A DNA stretch of 64,000 nucleotides from Bostrychus sinensis (GCA_020698575.1 CM036248.1:13731729-13795728); one strand, 5' to 3'. Counted from the stretch's first letter, positions 23,131-33,185 are shown. The notes: a model not told the origin generated them from the letters alone. A program made the numbers and translations.

Positions 23131-23670
23131 CTAGTGCTCAGTGGGTGGAATGTAACAAAGTAAAAGTACTTAGGGGTATTTTTACTTTTACTTCACTGCA
23201 TTTTAGAGCAAGTATCTGTACTTTTTACTCCACTACATGTATGAGTTGGTTTGAAGTACAAAGTGTTTTGAGTTTTGGTTTAAAATCGTGTGTTTTTGTC
23301 ATACCCTTGTTGTAGACACACGATACTACAGTAGATATAACAGATGCAGTAAAGTAGTACTTCTTGAAACATCAAAATAAAACAGATAGAGGACCTCAGC
23401 AACAGCTTCAATCTCTTCTACAGCACCAGTTTGTTCATTTCATCTGGAATCAGAAAAATCCCTCACATTTAACACATTCATAAGTTTCGAGTCTGTGCGA
23501 AATACTTTTACTTCTTTACTTGCAAGTACATTTAAAAGTAAGTATTTTTAGACTTTTACTTAAGTAGAAATTTTAAGTTGATACTTTTATACTTTTAATT
23601 GAGTACATTTTTGCTCCTTTAGCTGTACTTTTACTTAAGAAAAGAAACTTCCTCCACCACTGCTAGTGCT
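23131..23670. mobile_element. hAT non-autonomous element (family H1) with perfect 8-bp target duplication
   Basis: Duplication CTAGTGCT at 23131-23138 and 23663-23670. The element is 23139-23662 (524 bp), starting CAGTGGGTGGAATGTAACAA and ending AAACTTCCTCCACCACTG. Near both ends are arrays of AAGTAAAAGTACTTA-type sequence. No transposase. Fragments of the same family occur at 27338-27450, 33890-33970, 37950-38100, 43320-43400, 54860-55140 and 56525-56640. It sits in the degenerate (TAC)n tract. Confidence 0.93.
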
Positions 23671-23999
23671 ACTACAACTGTTGGTACTACTAGAATTACT
23701 AATATTGCCGAAGCTTTTTCTGTAATAATACTATTGGTATTACTAGTAGTACTAATGACACTACTACATAATGCCATTACCCAGACAGCATTTAGATTTG
23801 GGCCGGATCCGTTTACAACTCGCCAGATCCGCATAGGAGTCAAACCCGTTATGAGGATCTGCGCCAGGTCTGTGCCGGACTCATTTGTACAGCTCTGTTT
23901 AACACTCGGCAACATGGGTCTGGGCCTGGTCCGGCTCAGCGGCGCAAACCGGAGGCGCCCAAATTCAAACGTTACCTGACTTTTTTTTTTTATTTAACT

Positions 24000-25362
24000 G
24001 ACACACGACTCAGAAGCACCGTGGACACTGCAGCAAGCAGCAGCAGAGTTCTGGGTAAGTCTACTCTAAGTGATATTTAGTGTTAAATGTTTGATATCAT
24101 GTTTTGTTTATTTCTATAGCCTACTTAATTCTATTAAGATTTTTCCATTGGCTCATTAGTGTAAGGTTTAAATAGCCGTGAGACAGGCAGCTGATGAGCA
24201 AACAGATAGTCCTCCTGTAGATCAGACTATAAAAGCCAATTACTGAATATTAAAATAATGTGTTGTAATAACATTGAAGACTTTAGGCCTACAAATCATG
24301 ACTGAAAGGGGTCCTGACATGAGAATTCACTCAGTTAAACTAGGCTTACTTTGCTTACATCAAAACTTTGCATCTTTGCTTCATCGTCATGTTTTATGTT
24401 TCTTGTGAAAAAGTATGATGATCATATTTAAAAAAAATGTTTTAAATTGTTTCTTTGCAAGATTTAGTTATTGCTGCCAATTAGTATAATTTGTATATCA
24501 TAGTAATGACACAAGGTGTTTCTGAATATGTATTTCAATGATTTATGCTTCTTTCAATTCAACAGCCTTTCTGGAATAACAGAAGATGCTGGATTCAAAG
24601 TACTACACTTCATAAATGTGTTGAGAGCATCCTGATCCCTTCACATGTAAGTGTGGACTCATTTTGCTTTGGTTTTGCCTGATATGTCTTTATGTTGCCC
24701 TTTTTTGTAGTTTCTGGTCTGCACATGCTGAGAGCATGGATTCTGAACTAAAAGTGTTGAGAGACGACACCCTACACGTGTAAGTGGTCAGTAATTATCA
24801 AATAATTAAAAACAAGAATTTCTGTAATTATTGCCTGGTTTGGTGTCTTCATTGTAACCTGTGTGTGTTTTTTGTTTTTTTCTGTAGCTTCTGACCTTCT
24901 GACCCACACGCTCACAGCAAAGACTGGATTCAAGAGTAAACCACAAAGGCAGTTCTTTGGGGTCCAGGAGGGAGCTCACTGCACATGTAAATGTTTATTT
25001 ATTTATTTATTCATTCGTGTCTAGTCCACTCATTGTGACCTTTTAATGCTCTTCCTGTAGCTCCTGACTTCCACATGCTCATGCTTTTGGATAAGGAAAA
25101 GATAACACATCAAATCTCTACAGCGCTGAGGTGAATCCACAGCTGCCACAAACTGTCCTGCCTCTGGAGCGACACCAGACAGAGTGAAGATGTCTCTTTG
25201 CATTGGAAAATCTGAGTGACTGTTAAAAAACTGGCTCAAGGAGCCTGGAACTCCCATGATGAAGACATACATGTGATGACGAGTTTTAGGGGTAGGTCAG
25301 TTACCAATGTTTTGAATGATATTTGTTTATTTTGCCTATTAATAAACAGTTTTAAAACAAAA
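24000..25362 (+). ncRNA. Predicted five-exon non-coding transcript inside the TA-flanked element
   Basis: Exon 1 ends at 24054 (TTCTGG, donor GTAAGT). Exon 2 is 24566-24646 (acceptor after CTTTCAATTCAACAG, donor GTAAGT). Exon 3 is 24711-24779 (acceptor TTTTTTGTAG, donor GTAAGT). Exon 4 is 24888-24986 (acceptor TTTTTTTCTGTAG, donor GTAAAT). Exon 5 starts at 25061 (acceptor CTTCCTGTAG) and runs to a polyA signal AATAAA at 25341-25346. Introns are about 511, 64, 108 and 74 bases. The joined exons are full of stops (first ATG in exon 2 gives about nine codons), so coding is unlikely. Exons 3, 4 and 5 begin with related sequence (TTTCTGGTCTGCACATGCT, CTTCTGACCTTC, CTCCTGACTTCCACATGCTC), and exons 2, 3 and 4 share GGATTC. 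The start site is a guess in the CpG-rich 23900-24030. Predicted only from signals. Confidence 0.5.
25341..25346 (+). terminator. Candidate polyadenylation signal AATAAA
   Basis: AATAAA downstream of the last predicted exon start, followed within 30 bases by a GTTGTGTAATGTGTATGT stretch that would serve as the downstream element. Confidence 0.45.
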
Positions 25363-25394
25363 AATGTTGTGTAATGTGTATGTATATGCTACAT

Positions 25395-25815
25395 GTAGAC
25401 CAGCTGTCTGTGCCAGATCCAGGATTGTGAGTTCCAGATCCGGGATTTTATAGCTTTAATAATGATACTGGGCTAAGTGTGGCCCAAACCCGGGCCAAAT
25501 CCGGCCAAATGTAAAATCCATATTGCACATCTGCGCCAGATCTGGGCCAGATTTGGAAGTATTTATAATGACACTGGGCCATATCTGGCCCAAATCCACC
25601 TGAATGTGAAATCCGTTTTGCATATCTGCGCCAGATCCGGGCCGAATGTTGTAACTTTTTTGCAGTTCTGGCCCAGATCTGGCCCAAATCCATCCCAGAT
25701 CCGTAATCCAGATCCGCGCCAGTATTGGCCCGTTGGAAAAAAAGACCCCGGGCCGGATCCGTGTGCCAGATCCGGGCCAAACGCCCTCCTATATCTGGCC
25801 CGGATCCGGCCCAGA
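25395..25815. repeat. Subterminal repeat array of the TA-flanked element
   Basis: Many copies of CCAGATCYGGGCC or its complement. A larger unit of about 105 bp is visible twice: TAATGATACTGGGCTAAGTG (from 25460) and TAATGACACTGGGCCATATC (from 25566), each followed by GGCCCAAA, AAATCC, and CATATCTGCGCCAGAT-like sequence. A third partial unit starts near 25665. Confidence 0.8.
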
Positions 25816-25837
25816 TGCATTTTGCTGTCTGGGTAGT

Positions 25838-25847
25838 GCTGCTGCTG

Positions 25848-25901
<54 letters not shown>

Positions 25902-25920
25902 TGACTACTACTACTACTGA
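25838..25920. repeat. (CTA)n microsatellite
   Basis: About 25 nearly perfect CTA units beginning just outside the right end of the TA-flanked element. Confidence 0.97.
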
Positions 25921-25996
25921 GAGCTAATACTAATTTGACAGCTTCTAGCATGCTACCCAACTTGCAAAAAAAAAAAAAAAAAATTATGTTACGTTA

Positions 25997-27337
25997 CTTA
26001 AATACAGTAGTGTGCGGTGACTTTTTCAAGCAGGCAAGCAGACACCTTGACTTCATTAAGTTTTATATGACAACATTTTGACTTAATTTAAATTTAATTA
26101 AAAATCACTTAACTGCAATCCCATCAGTGTTTGTGTAGCAGGCTGTTTCAAACTATCTCACATTTTCACTTTCTATTCTAATTACTATTAGTAACGCTGT
26201 TTGTATACAAAAGAATGACATTACAACATTTTTTTTTTTTTTTCCCCACAAAGCTGGCCTTCTCTGTTGCCTTATCAAAGAATGTACCCTAAGTTTTTGT
26301 TTTAAATTTAATTCATAAGCACTAAAACGAGGATGGATAGGAGATGAGTGAGGTTACAGCCTTACAGATGAGGGCAGTAGGTTCATCAGCGCACACACTG
26401 AGGCCAACACTGGACTACTGCACTGTTAATGCTGCTTCACTATAATAATTTAACTCAAAAGAAGCCTTACACATCACACCACAAACCACCATTTAAAAAC
26501 ACCGCCTCACTGACACTCACCTCTCTACTCAAGCTGCAAATCCAGTCCATGTTACTTTTTTGAAGAAACGTCCTGTATTTCCTACAGCTGAGTTTGTCCA
26601 GAATAACCAGAACCCAGTTCATTCACAGTTCTGTAATATTCACATCCAGTCCCCGGCACGGGTCGCTGGCTCCTCTCCACTCCTCCAGCTCCACTTCTTA
26701 CAAACATGTCTGACTCTTAACGATGTACGTGAGGCTATCATTTATATGACACGCAGTTTGATGTACCAGGATGTACTCATGAGAAACATGAACAGGGTTT
26801 AAGCTACAAACTATGACTTATCTGTAGAAACGCTCTTAGACACTTCAGCTGCGGATTCTTGTGGAAAGTTTTGTTGTCTAACGCGGCGCATGCGCACTGT
26901 AATGTATGGGACCGTAAGCTGCACAGCGCGCTGCTTATCGCCCGCTGCTGTCAGCCAGAGATCTCTGTCACTGAGCCTGAGATTGACCACAGCACGCATG
27001 CACGAGCCTCCAAAACAAGCTGCTGGCCCTCTGTTTGACAAGACCCAGGCAGAAACAGTGCACCATGACTCCGCCTCCACGAAGGAGAAAATGACAGAAA
27101 TGAATGGCAGAGAGACAACCTAGCTTGCCTTGACAGTACCTGGAGTGGCCAGCAGGGCGCAGAAAAAAACATAGTGACTGAAAGCAGGTAATAGACTGAT
27201 TTTCTATGGAAGTGAATGTCAAAATGAAATGTTTGGAGAGATAATTTCATTATAGTTTTAATCCGTGTGATTTTTAGATTTGATTGGTCAAGCACTGCTT
27301 GCCTTGCTTACCCTCACGGCACGCCCATGCTTAAATA
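25997..27337. mobile_element. hAT element (1,325 bp) with perfect 8-bp target duplication
   Basis: Duplication CTTAAATA at 25997-26004 and 27330-27337. The element is 26005-27329. It starts CAGTAGTGTGCGGTGAC and ends CCTCACGGCACGCCCATG, with inverted CAAGCAGGCAAGCAG / CTGCTTGCCTTGCTTACC sequence next to the ends. The interior has no transposase but holds a GC-rich stretch around 26870-27110 with the palindrome GCGCATGCGC. It is inserted next to, and splits, an older H1 hAT remnant (27338-27450). Confidence 0.92.
26886..26895. promoter_or_regulatory. Perfect NRF-1-type site GCGCATGCGC
   Basis: The 10-base palindrome matches the NRF-1 consensus exactly and lies in a locally CpG-rich part of the hAT element. 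Whether it drives transcription is unknown. Confidence 0.45.
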
Positions 27338-27450
27338 ACATTTTGCTCCAAATTGTACTAGAATTAAATGCTGTGTTTTAGAAAATGTACTCAAGAAGTA
27401 CATTTACTTTGTTGGGTAAAAGTATCTAGTTACTTTCAAAGTCACCACTG
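27338..27450. repeat. H1 hAT fragment
   Basis: GAAAATGTACTCAAGAAGTA, CATTTACTTTGTTGGGTAAA and AGTATCTAGTTACTTTCAAA, ending CACCACTG, are typical of the H1 end. Confidence 0.6.
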
Positions 27451-28200
27451 TCTTCATTACAACTTTAAGGAAATAACAATGAAAAGGCCCCAATAACGAT
27501 GTTAATTACATGAATAAACTAGTTATGTGTGGCATTAATAACTGTGATAAGACACAGACTTACTTCTTCATCTCAAAGTTGTTTTTGTTTTTCACACTTT
27601 GCAAATGATTGTGAGGTGTGCTGAATGCATTTATAGTTTCTGCTCACTCAGAAGCAGTTGCTAGGGAGAAGAGAGGCACGCAGCCAATCACGGCTCAGGG
27701 ATGGGTGTTTTTCTGCCGCTGTGTAATGAGAAGAGAGAGAGAGAATAGGTGAGAAATGGGAATAAAATACAAACACTGTTACTATTATTCAAATAAAATG
27801 CAGTTTAAATATTAAAATGGACCAAGTGAATGCATTACCACATCATTATTTCCTCTTAGGTCTTCTGGAGGAGTGTGACTGGATTTGGACCAGTTTCTTT
27901 GACAAACAACTGAATACTCTTCATTCTTCTTCTGAAAGTACAATGAATTCATTGAATTTAAATTCATATTTGTCTCTTACAGCTGTGGCCCTCATCCAGT
28001 ATTCAATATCATTTCTTAATATTGACATTTTATTGACAGATACAAAGAAAAGACTGCATTAGAACTGCTGTACATTTACGTATATACATGATTTTGATGC
28101 ATTAATGCTGCAAGACCACAGCATTATATACTGTATTACTGTGTGGTTTCTGTGACTGAACAGGCCAACATTAAAGCAAACAAAAATAAAACAGTCTAAA
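27451..28200. other. Gene-free stretch
   Basis: Contains an inconspicuous CCAAT box (GCCAATCACGG, about 27682) and a GA repeat (27733-27747). No exon recognised. Confidence 0.45.
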
Positions 28201-28643
28201 AAGACATTTCACCTATCATCCAAGAGGCTTTGTCAACTCTGAAGTGGTAAGAGTTCCTCTGCAAGTCCAGATGACAGATTTTTTTTGGACTCTGTTGTTT
28301 CTGATTGAATTAGCCTGGACTGAGAGTTTTCACAGACATTAGAGCTAACAGATAAAAAATAGTGATGGCAAGTTCACAATTATAGTCAACTAGAAGCCCT
28401 CTGAGAGAACAAAGACCTCCATCAAGGCATTTGCCCAATTTTGCAATGGTAAAGAAGTAGTGCCCAGACCTGGATCCAACCTGGATATCTTCCAGTTCAG
28501 GGGTGAATGCAATCCATTAAGCAACAAGGCCTTAATGTCTCAGACTGGTAAAGAATCCCCTTAAACTAAATTGTGTTGTTCCTTGACTGACCCCTTGTGG
28601 CTGGAAGTAGTTCGTGCTCTATCTCACAATGTTATACAATCTT

Positions 28644-28723
<80 letters not shown>

Positions 28724-28810
28724 TCCATTATTGACCTTTGCCGGAGGTTTCATAGGAATTGATTACTACTTTTAGAGTTATCTTGCTAAAAGATTAATAG
28801 ATTAACCAAC
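28201..28810. repeat. Decayed retroposon fragments around a (TA)n microsatellite
   Basis: 28205-28280 (minus strand GCCTCTTGGATGATAGGTGAA) resembles a frequent teleost repeat ending. 28385-28450 (CCCTCTGAGAGAACAAAGAC, CTCCATCAAGGC) and 28755-28805 (AGAGTTATCTTGCTAAAAGA, ACACAGACCAAAA) resemble the two ends of another frequent retroposon family, here opened up by (TA)n at 28646-28721. Confidence 0.5.
28646..28721. repeat. (TA)n microsatellite
   Basis: About 37 TA units. Confidence 0.98.
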
Positions 28811-29117
28811 ACAGACCAAAAATTACCTTTACCTGTTATATTTACTACTACTTACTTTTTATTTGCAATGTCCACTCTGAAAATACTCGGTAGCAGGACA
28901 TATCTGCATTGTGCCCTGCTCTTTTTGAAAAGTGAATAGTATACTGTACATGGGCAGTATTTATTTACTGAAAGTAAAAGTGAGACACATAAATTGACAG
29001 GGTCTTTTTCACTTTTAAGTTAAAAAATGAGTAGGCGGGGCTTAAGACACGAGCTGCAGCTGGAGAGTTGTTCCTTTTTTTTTTTTGTACAGTGGTCCTG
29101 AAGAGCAAGTCACATTA

Positions 29118-29470
29118 CCGTACACCACTTTATTGATCCCCATAGGGAAATTCATTCTCTGCATTTGACCCATCCCTCAATGCCGCTGGGGCAACCTGTC
29201 AGGAGCAGTGGGCTCCCTTCTCCAGATCTTGAGCCAGGATCCTGGTCAGGAGTACTTAGCTCGAGGTTTTAGCCTATTGTGCATGTTTGTTTTTTTTTTG
29301 TTTGTTTTTTTGTTTTTTTAGGTTGATGGGGGAAACCGGAGCACACGGAGGAAACCCACCCAGACACAGGGAGAACATGCAAACTCCACACAGAAAGGCC
29401 ACACACGGTCTGGGAATCGAACCCAGGACCTTCTTGCTGTGAGGCAAGACCACTAAGCCACCGTGCTGAC
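29118..29470 (-). mobile_element. tRNA-derived SINE (family S2), near full length
   Basis: Reading the minus strand from 29470: GTCAGCACGGTGGCTTAGTG (A-box TGGCTTAGTGG), then AAGAAGGTCCTGGGTTCGAT (B-box GGTTCGATTCC), body GTGTGGAGTTTGCATGTTC and GGTTTCCTCCGTGTGCTCCG, an A/C-rich expansion, GATCCTGGCTCAAGATCTGG, and the tail GAATTTCCCTATGGGGATCA followed by ATAAAGTGG. The box spacing fits an RNA polymerase III promoter. Confidence 0.88.
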
Positions 29471-29680
29471 TGTGATTGAACAGAACAGAGCTGTTTCCTG
29501 TCAGTTTCCTGTTTAGCCTGTGTGCTGTTTCCTTTACTGTAGGTATTCAGTTTAATAAAATATACATCCAAAAGTCTTTGAAATGTGCTCAGCTGCTTCA
29601 TAAACAGGGAAGTTTACATAAACAGCACACAGGAGACTCAGGAAACAAACAGGACACAGCTCTGTTCTGTCCAATCACAG
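29470..29680. mobile_element. Foldback MITE with 61-bp terminal inverted repeats
   Basis: Left arm 29470-29530 starts CTGTGATTGAACAGAACAGA; right arm 29620-29680 ends TCTGTTCTGTCCAATCACAG. The arms are about 85% identical by eye, with an 89-base middle. The SINE S2 head abuts its left end. No clear target duplication. Confidence 0.75.
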
Positions 29681-29749
29681 CCAAGCACAAAGGTCCTGCT
29701 CTATCTGTGATCTCATTTGCTGTAGTGTTTTAGTTTTTCCTGTAGTGTT

Positions 29750-30065
29750 TGGAAGTTTGTGTGTGTTTTTGAATGTGTGTGTGTGTTTTTAAATTTGTGT
29801 GCATGTTTCTGAGTTTGTGTGCATGTTTTCAAATTTGTGACTGTTTCAGAATTTGTGTGCTTGTTTATGAATTTGTGTGCATGTTTCCAAATTTACAAAT
29901 TTGCAGATTTGTGTGAATGCTTTTAAATTTGTGTTCATGTTTCTGAACTTGAGTGCATGTTTCCAAATTTATGTGCCTGTTTCTGAATTTGTGTGCTTAT
30001 TTCTAAATTTGTGTGCATGTTTCCAAATTTGTGTGCATGTTTCCAAATTTGTGTGCATGTGTCAG
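29750..30065. repeat. 20-bp minisatellite
   Basis: About 15 units of AAATTTGTGTGCATGTTTCC with substitutions. The most regular units are at the right end. The 70-codon cysteine/phenylalanine-rich frame at 29877-30086 is a by-product of the repeat. Confidence 0.92.
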
Positions 30066-31195
30066 TTTTTGTTTGGTTGTTTTTGATTTTTCAGGGCCAT
30101 CGAAGTTTTGTATTCTGACAGGCCTTTTTATGATCACAACAATACACAATACACAACTAAAAATGGCATAATAAATGTAAACATACTCAGTGGAAGAAAA
30201 TGTATTGTGTATTGTTTTTACAAGTGATTTTATTAACATTTCTCTCAGTGCCTACTGTTCTTACTGCGGGCTTTGTGTTTAAGCCTATTCCTTTCATTTT
30301 ATATACTGGCTTTTACAACACTCCTTCTAAAAGAGATTTATTTTGTCTGAAAAACCCACTTTCTCTGATTGTATTGATGTAAATGCCATAGATGGAGATG
30401 GAGTTTTACTTAAAGCCGCCCTCCAGCCCAATTGCACACACACACTATCTTTAGTCCTTCCATTGTCCACTGTTTATTTTGCAAAATGGGCTTTTAATAC
30501 TCTAGCACTTACACAATGGTGGCCTAATTAGACAAATGCATTTGAGTGGCGCATTTTTCCAACAAAGTAGCAGGAGTTTGAGTCTTTCTGGTTGTGTTTT
30601 TTTTTTTTTTTTTCTTTTTTGGCTAGTCCAAACATAGATGAAAAGAAAAATATTATTGATGTGCTTGACAGAAAATGTTTTGTAGGTAAGCAGCAGCAAA
30701 ATGGTTTGATCTTTTGGTCTTTGATGTTCCAACAAGAGTTTTATGTAACATTTTCAACCAGAAGATGTGAAAGACAGTCATTTCTAAGGGCTGACCTGTG
30801 CAGTAGTCGCCTGCTTTTTAATAGTCAAAAAACATCTGCATATACATTTACATAAGCTTTAAGTGCAGCAGTGTGGTATAGGCAGGTCGGCAGGTTCAAT
30901 GAAAAAAGAGGGAACAGTGTGTACTAAAAAAGGACGCCATTGTAACACCAAAACGGCTGTATTACCAAGGTGGTGAAAAAAAAAAAAAAAAAAAATAGAG
31001 AATGGAGAATCTGCTGAATGGGGACCCCAAAGTGGGAGTGCAGGAGGTTGAATATACAGCAGTTTCAGTATCCAGGTAATGGGTTAAATTACTTGAATGG
31101 TTATAAAAAAAAAATGGTCAGGGGTTAAATTGGGTATCAGAGTCAGACTCAACTTTTCATTCAAAGTACCAACTCAAAAATATTTTCCAAATTCC
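30066..31195. other. Gene-free stretch
   Basis: Unique AT-rich sequence with T and A runs (30597-30615, 30977-30996). A weak tRNA-like head may lie near 30540-30590. No exon recognised. Confidence 0.45.
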
Positions 31196-31200
31196 ATTTT

Positions 31201-31710
31201 TTAAGGGGTTATATTATGCAAAATCAACTTTTCTGAGCTTTCTACCTGGAGTTGTCTTTTGTTTCATTTACCTACATTGGAGTAATTCTCTAATCCCAGG
31301 CAAGGCAGCTCTGAGGCCTCAAAACATGCGGTTACACAAACCACAAACTCCAGGAAGCACTGACCGATCATTAAGCCCTCTACATCCAGTCTGCTCTCAT
31401 TCATTTATCCAAAAGACTGCAGCTGTGTTTCTACTGATTCCTCATAGCAAGTTTAATTTGTTTTTGTAAAATTGCATCATATCATCATTTTTTATGTCTG
31501 CTTGTGTTCAAAAGATTGTCACAGCTCTACACTCTGCTGCCCTCTGCTGGTCTCTTCACCTGTTTCATTACAAGACAGTGGGGTACTTATTAAAAGCCTT
31601 TTTTTTTTGTCAGATAATGTTTATAAAGGTTGTAAAACATGCAATGCTGTTTTACATGCGACCAACATTGGTTTAAAAATATGAATAAAAGCAAAATGTA
31701 TCCCCTTTAA
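31201..31710 (+). mobile_element. TTAA-flanked MITE (family M1b), copy B
   Basis: Left end GGGGTTATATTATGCAAAAT directly after TTAA (31201-31204); right end AAATGTATCCCCT before TTAA (31707-31710). Internal landmarks CCAGGAAGCACTGACCGATC, GTTCAAAAGATTGTCACAGC and GCTGCCCTCTGCTGGTCTCT are shared with copy F at 59341-59842 but not with the M1a copies, so this is a sister subfamily with the same ends. Confidence 0.78.
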
Positions 31711-31834
31711 CAACTAAAATGAGCCTAAATCCATGAAAAAAAAAAAAAGAAAAAAAAAAAAAAGGTTTAAACCAGGGGATACAATCGGGACAGGCACAGA
31801 AAAATGCATTAATAAATAAGGACAACAACAGGAA

Positions 31835-31945
31835 CAAAACCAAGTCTAAACCAGGACTTTCTGTAAGTGTTCTAAGCCCAAAACTAACTTGTACCCATGT
31901 AACACAAGCGTTACCCGTGCCATCATTTGAGAACCACAGCTCCAG
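31835..31945 (-). repeat. Fragment of the minisatellite-bearing hAT-like family H2
   Basis: AAGTCTAAACCAGGACTTTC and GCCATCATTTGAGAACCACA. The latter is an inverted hAT-type end (TGTGGTTCTCAAATGATGGC). Confidence 0.55.
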
Positions 31946-32159
31946 ACAATACTCATAAGTAAAGTTAAATGATTTGTAAACAGGGACACATGGCTGTTAG
32001 TTGTCAACATAAATGCCCAATTGTTCTCTCTCGAAGTGCCAAAAATACAGACTGTAGAATAAACACTATTGGAGTTTATGTAGGAAAAGCAAATGGAGAT
32101 AAAAGAGTGAATGTGATGGATAGATAGCAGAGTGAAGGAGGTGTAATGGCAAGTCTGTC

Positions 32160-32520
32160 TCACTCAGCTCTGGGCCGGGTCATGTCAGTCTGATCTCATT
32201 ATCCAGCACTTAGTCCTAGAACAAACAGCCACTGGCCTGCTTCCTCTCCCCCTCTCCCCAGTCCTTTCCCTCCATCCCTCTCTCCTTCCCTCCCTCCTAA
32301 CGACTAGCACTGCTGCATGTCCTAACAACTCGCTTGGCTCACTTACTGTCTAATGACTGCCACTCCTTATAGCCCTGTGCTTCAAATCCTATTTATCTCC
32401 ACTATTGTAGGCTCGCATTCAGGCCGCTCTGTTTCTAATGCCCGAGGAGCGGCCAGTGGAGAGACTGAGAGAGCGGGGCAAGGGAGACGGGGAGAGAGAG
32501 CAGCGTCCGTCTGATGTACA
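32160..32520. other. CNE-like island with pyrimidine tract
   Basis: Balanced sequence with a long C/T tract (32240-32300), a run of evenly composed sequence to about 32460, then a purine-rich end. No exon or repeat recognised. Confidence 0.3.
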
Positions 32521-32600
32521 ATACTGTGCAAAAAATAAATAAATAAATAAATAAATAAAATAAAATAATAAATAAAATAAATAAATACTGATTTTGTATT
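32521..32600. repeat. (AAAT)n / (AAAAT)n microsatellite
   Basis: AATAAATAAATAAATAAATA followed by mixed AAAAT and AATAAA units. Confidence 0.95.
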
Positions 32601-32719
32601 TTATTTTATTTTTTATTTGTGTTTAGAATTAGGAAAGGTCAGTAATGGGCCATAGAGATAATTATAAAGTTTGGTGTGGTCCAGATCAATGACTTAGATC
32701 TAGGAGTATTTTAGGAATG

Positions 32720-33086
32720 TTTTAAGGCAGTTTTTCTCAACCTTTTTTGTCTCATGTACGCCTCAGGCTTTTTGGTCATTTACCATTAGTACTCCTCATG
32801 TTTTGTTTATAAAGTAGCCACATAAAAAATTTAATTGATACAAATTTTGCAATTTCCTAAAATAAATTCAAATTTAAGAAAAAAAAAAAGATAAAAATTC
32901 TCCTTGCCTTAGATAAATAACAATATAAAAGTCCCTGTGACATTTATTTATTTTACTGTATATTTTATGTTTAAAAAGAAAACAATCCAACATTTCAGTA
33001 TAATAATAATAAAAAAAATAAAAAAAATAAAATAAAAAAAAAAGTGCTCACGTACTCCTGGGGGTCCCTGTACTCCTGTTTTAAAG
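32720..33086. mobile_element. hAT-like non-autonomous element
   Basis: Starts CAGTTTTTCTCAACC (32728) and ends near GGTCCCTGTACTCCTG (33078). Flanks TTTTAAGG (32720-32727) and TTTTAAAG (33079-33086) match at 7 of 8. The start is a common hAT type, but the right end does not form a good inverted repeat, so the right border may be imperfect. Confidence 0.5.
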
Positions 33087-33185
33087 GATTCTGTACCATT
33101 TTGAGATTAAGTCCAAACATATTCGCACTGGTTAAGATAAAGAATGCTTAGTTTTTGTAGATTCTTTACCAATGTGAGATATAAG

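Larger units (their letters stand above)
23778..25835 (+). mobile_element. TA-flanked DNA element carrying a spliced, non-coding transcription unit
   Basis: The element is 23780-25833 (2,054 bp), flanked by TA. It begins CCCAGACAGCA and ends TGCTGTCTGGG; after a short spacer both ends also share TGGGCCGGATCCG as inverted repeats, so the terminal repeats are about 32 bp with one gap. The left 200 bases are GC-rich with CpGs. Between about 24000 and 25350 on the plus strand there are five exon-like blocks, four introns with GT...AG borders and polypyrimidine tracts, and an AATAAA. The right end (25400-25833) is packed with GGCCCAGATC-like motifs. There is no transposase or long frame. Superfamily not known to me; a TA duplication occurs in Tc1/mariner and a few others. 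Confidence 0.85.

Noticed and set aside
24640..24890. Introns of the candidate transcript as snoRNA hosts
   Set aside because: No convincing pair of C and D boxes or H/ACA boxes in the introns.
25448..25960. 170-codon frame on the minus strand with repeated ARIW/GPDL motifs
   Set aside because: It is the translation of the GGCCCAGATC array and the CTA microsatellite; opposite and other frames are open too.
29877..30086. Cysteine-rich 70-codon frame resembling a small secreted peptide
   Set aside because: It is the translation of a 20-bp minisatellite, giving a 20-residue period.
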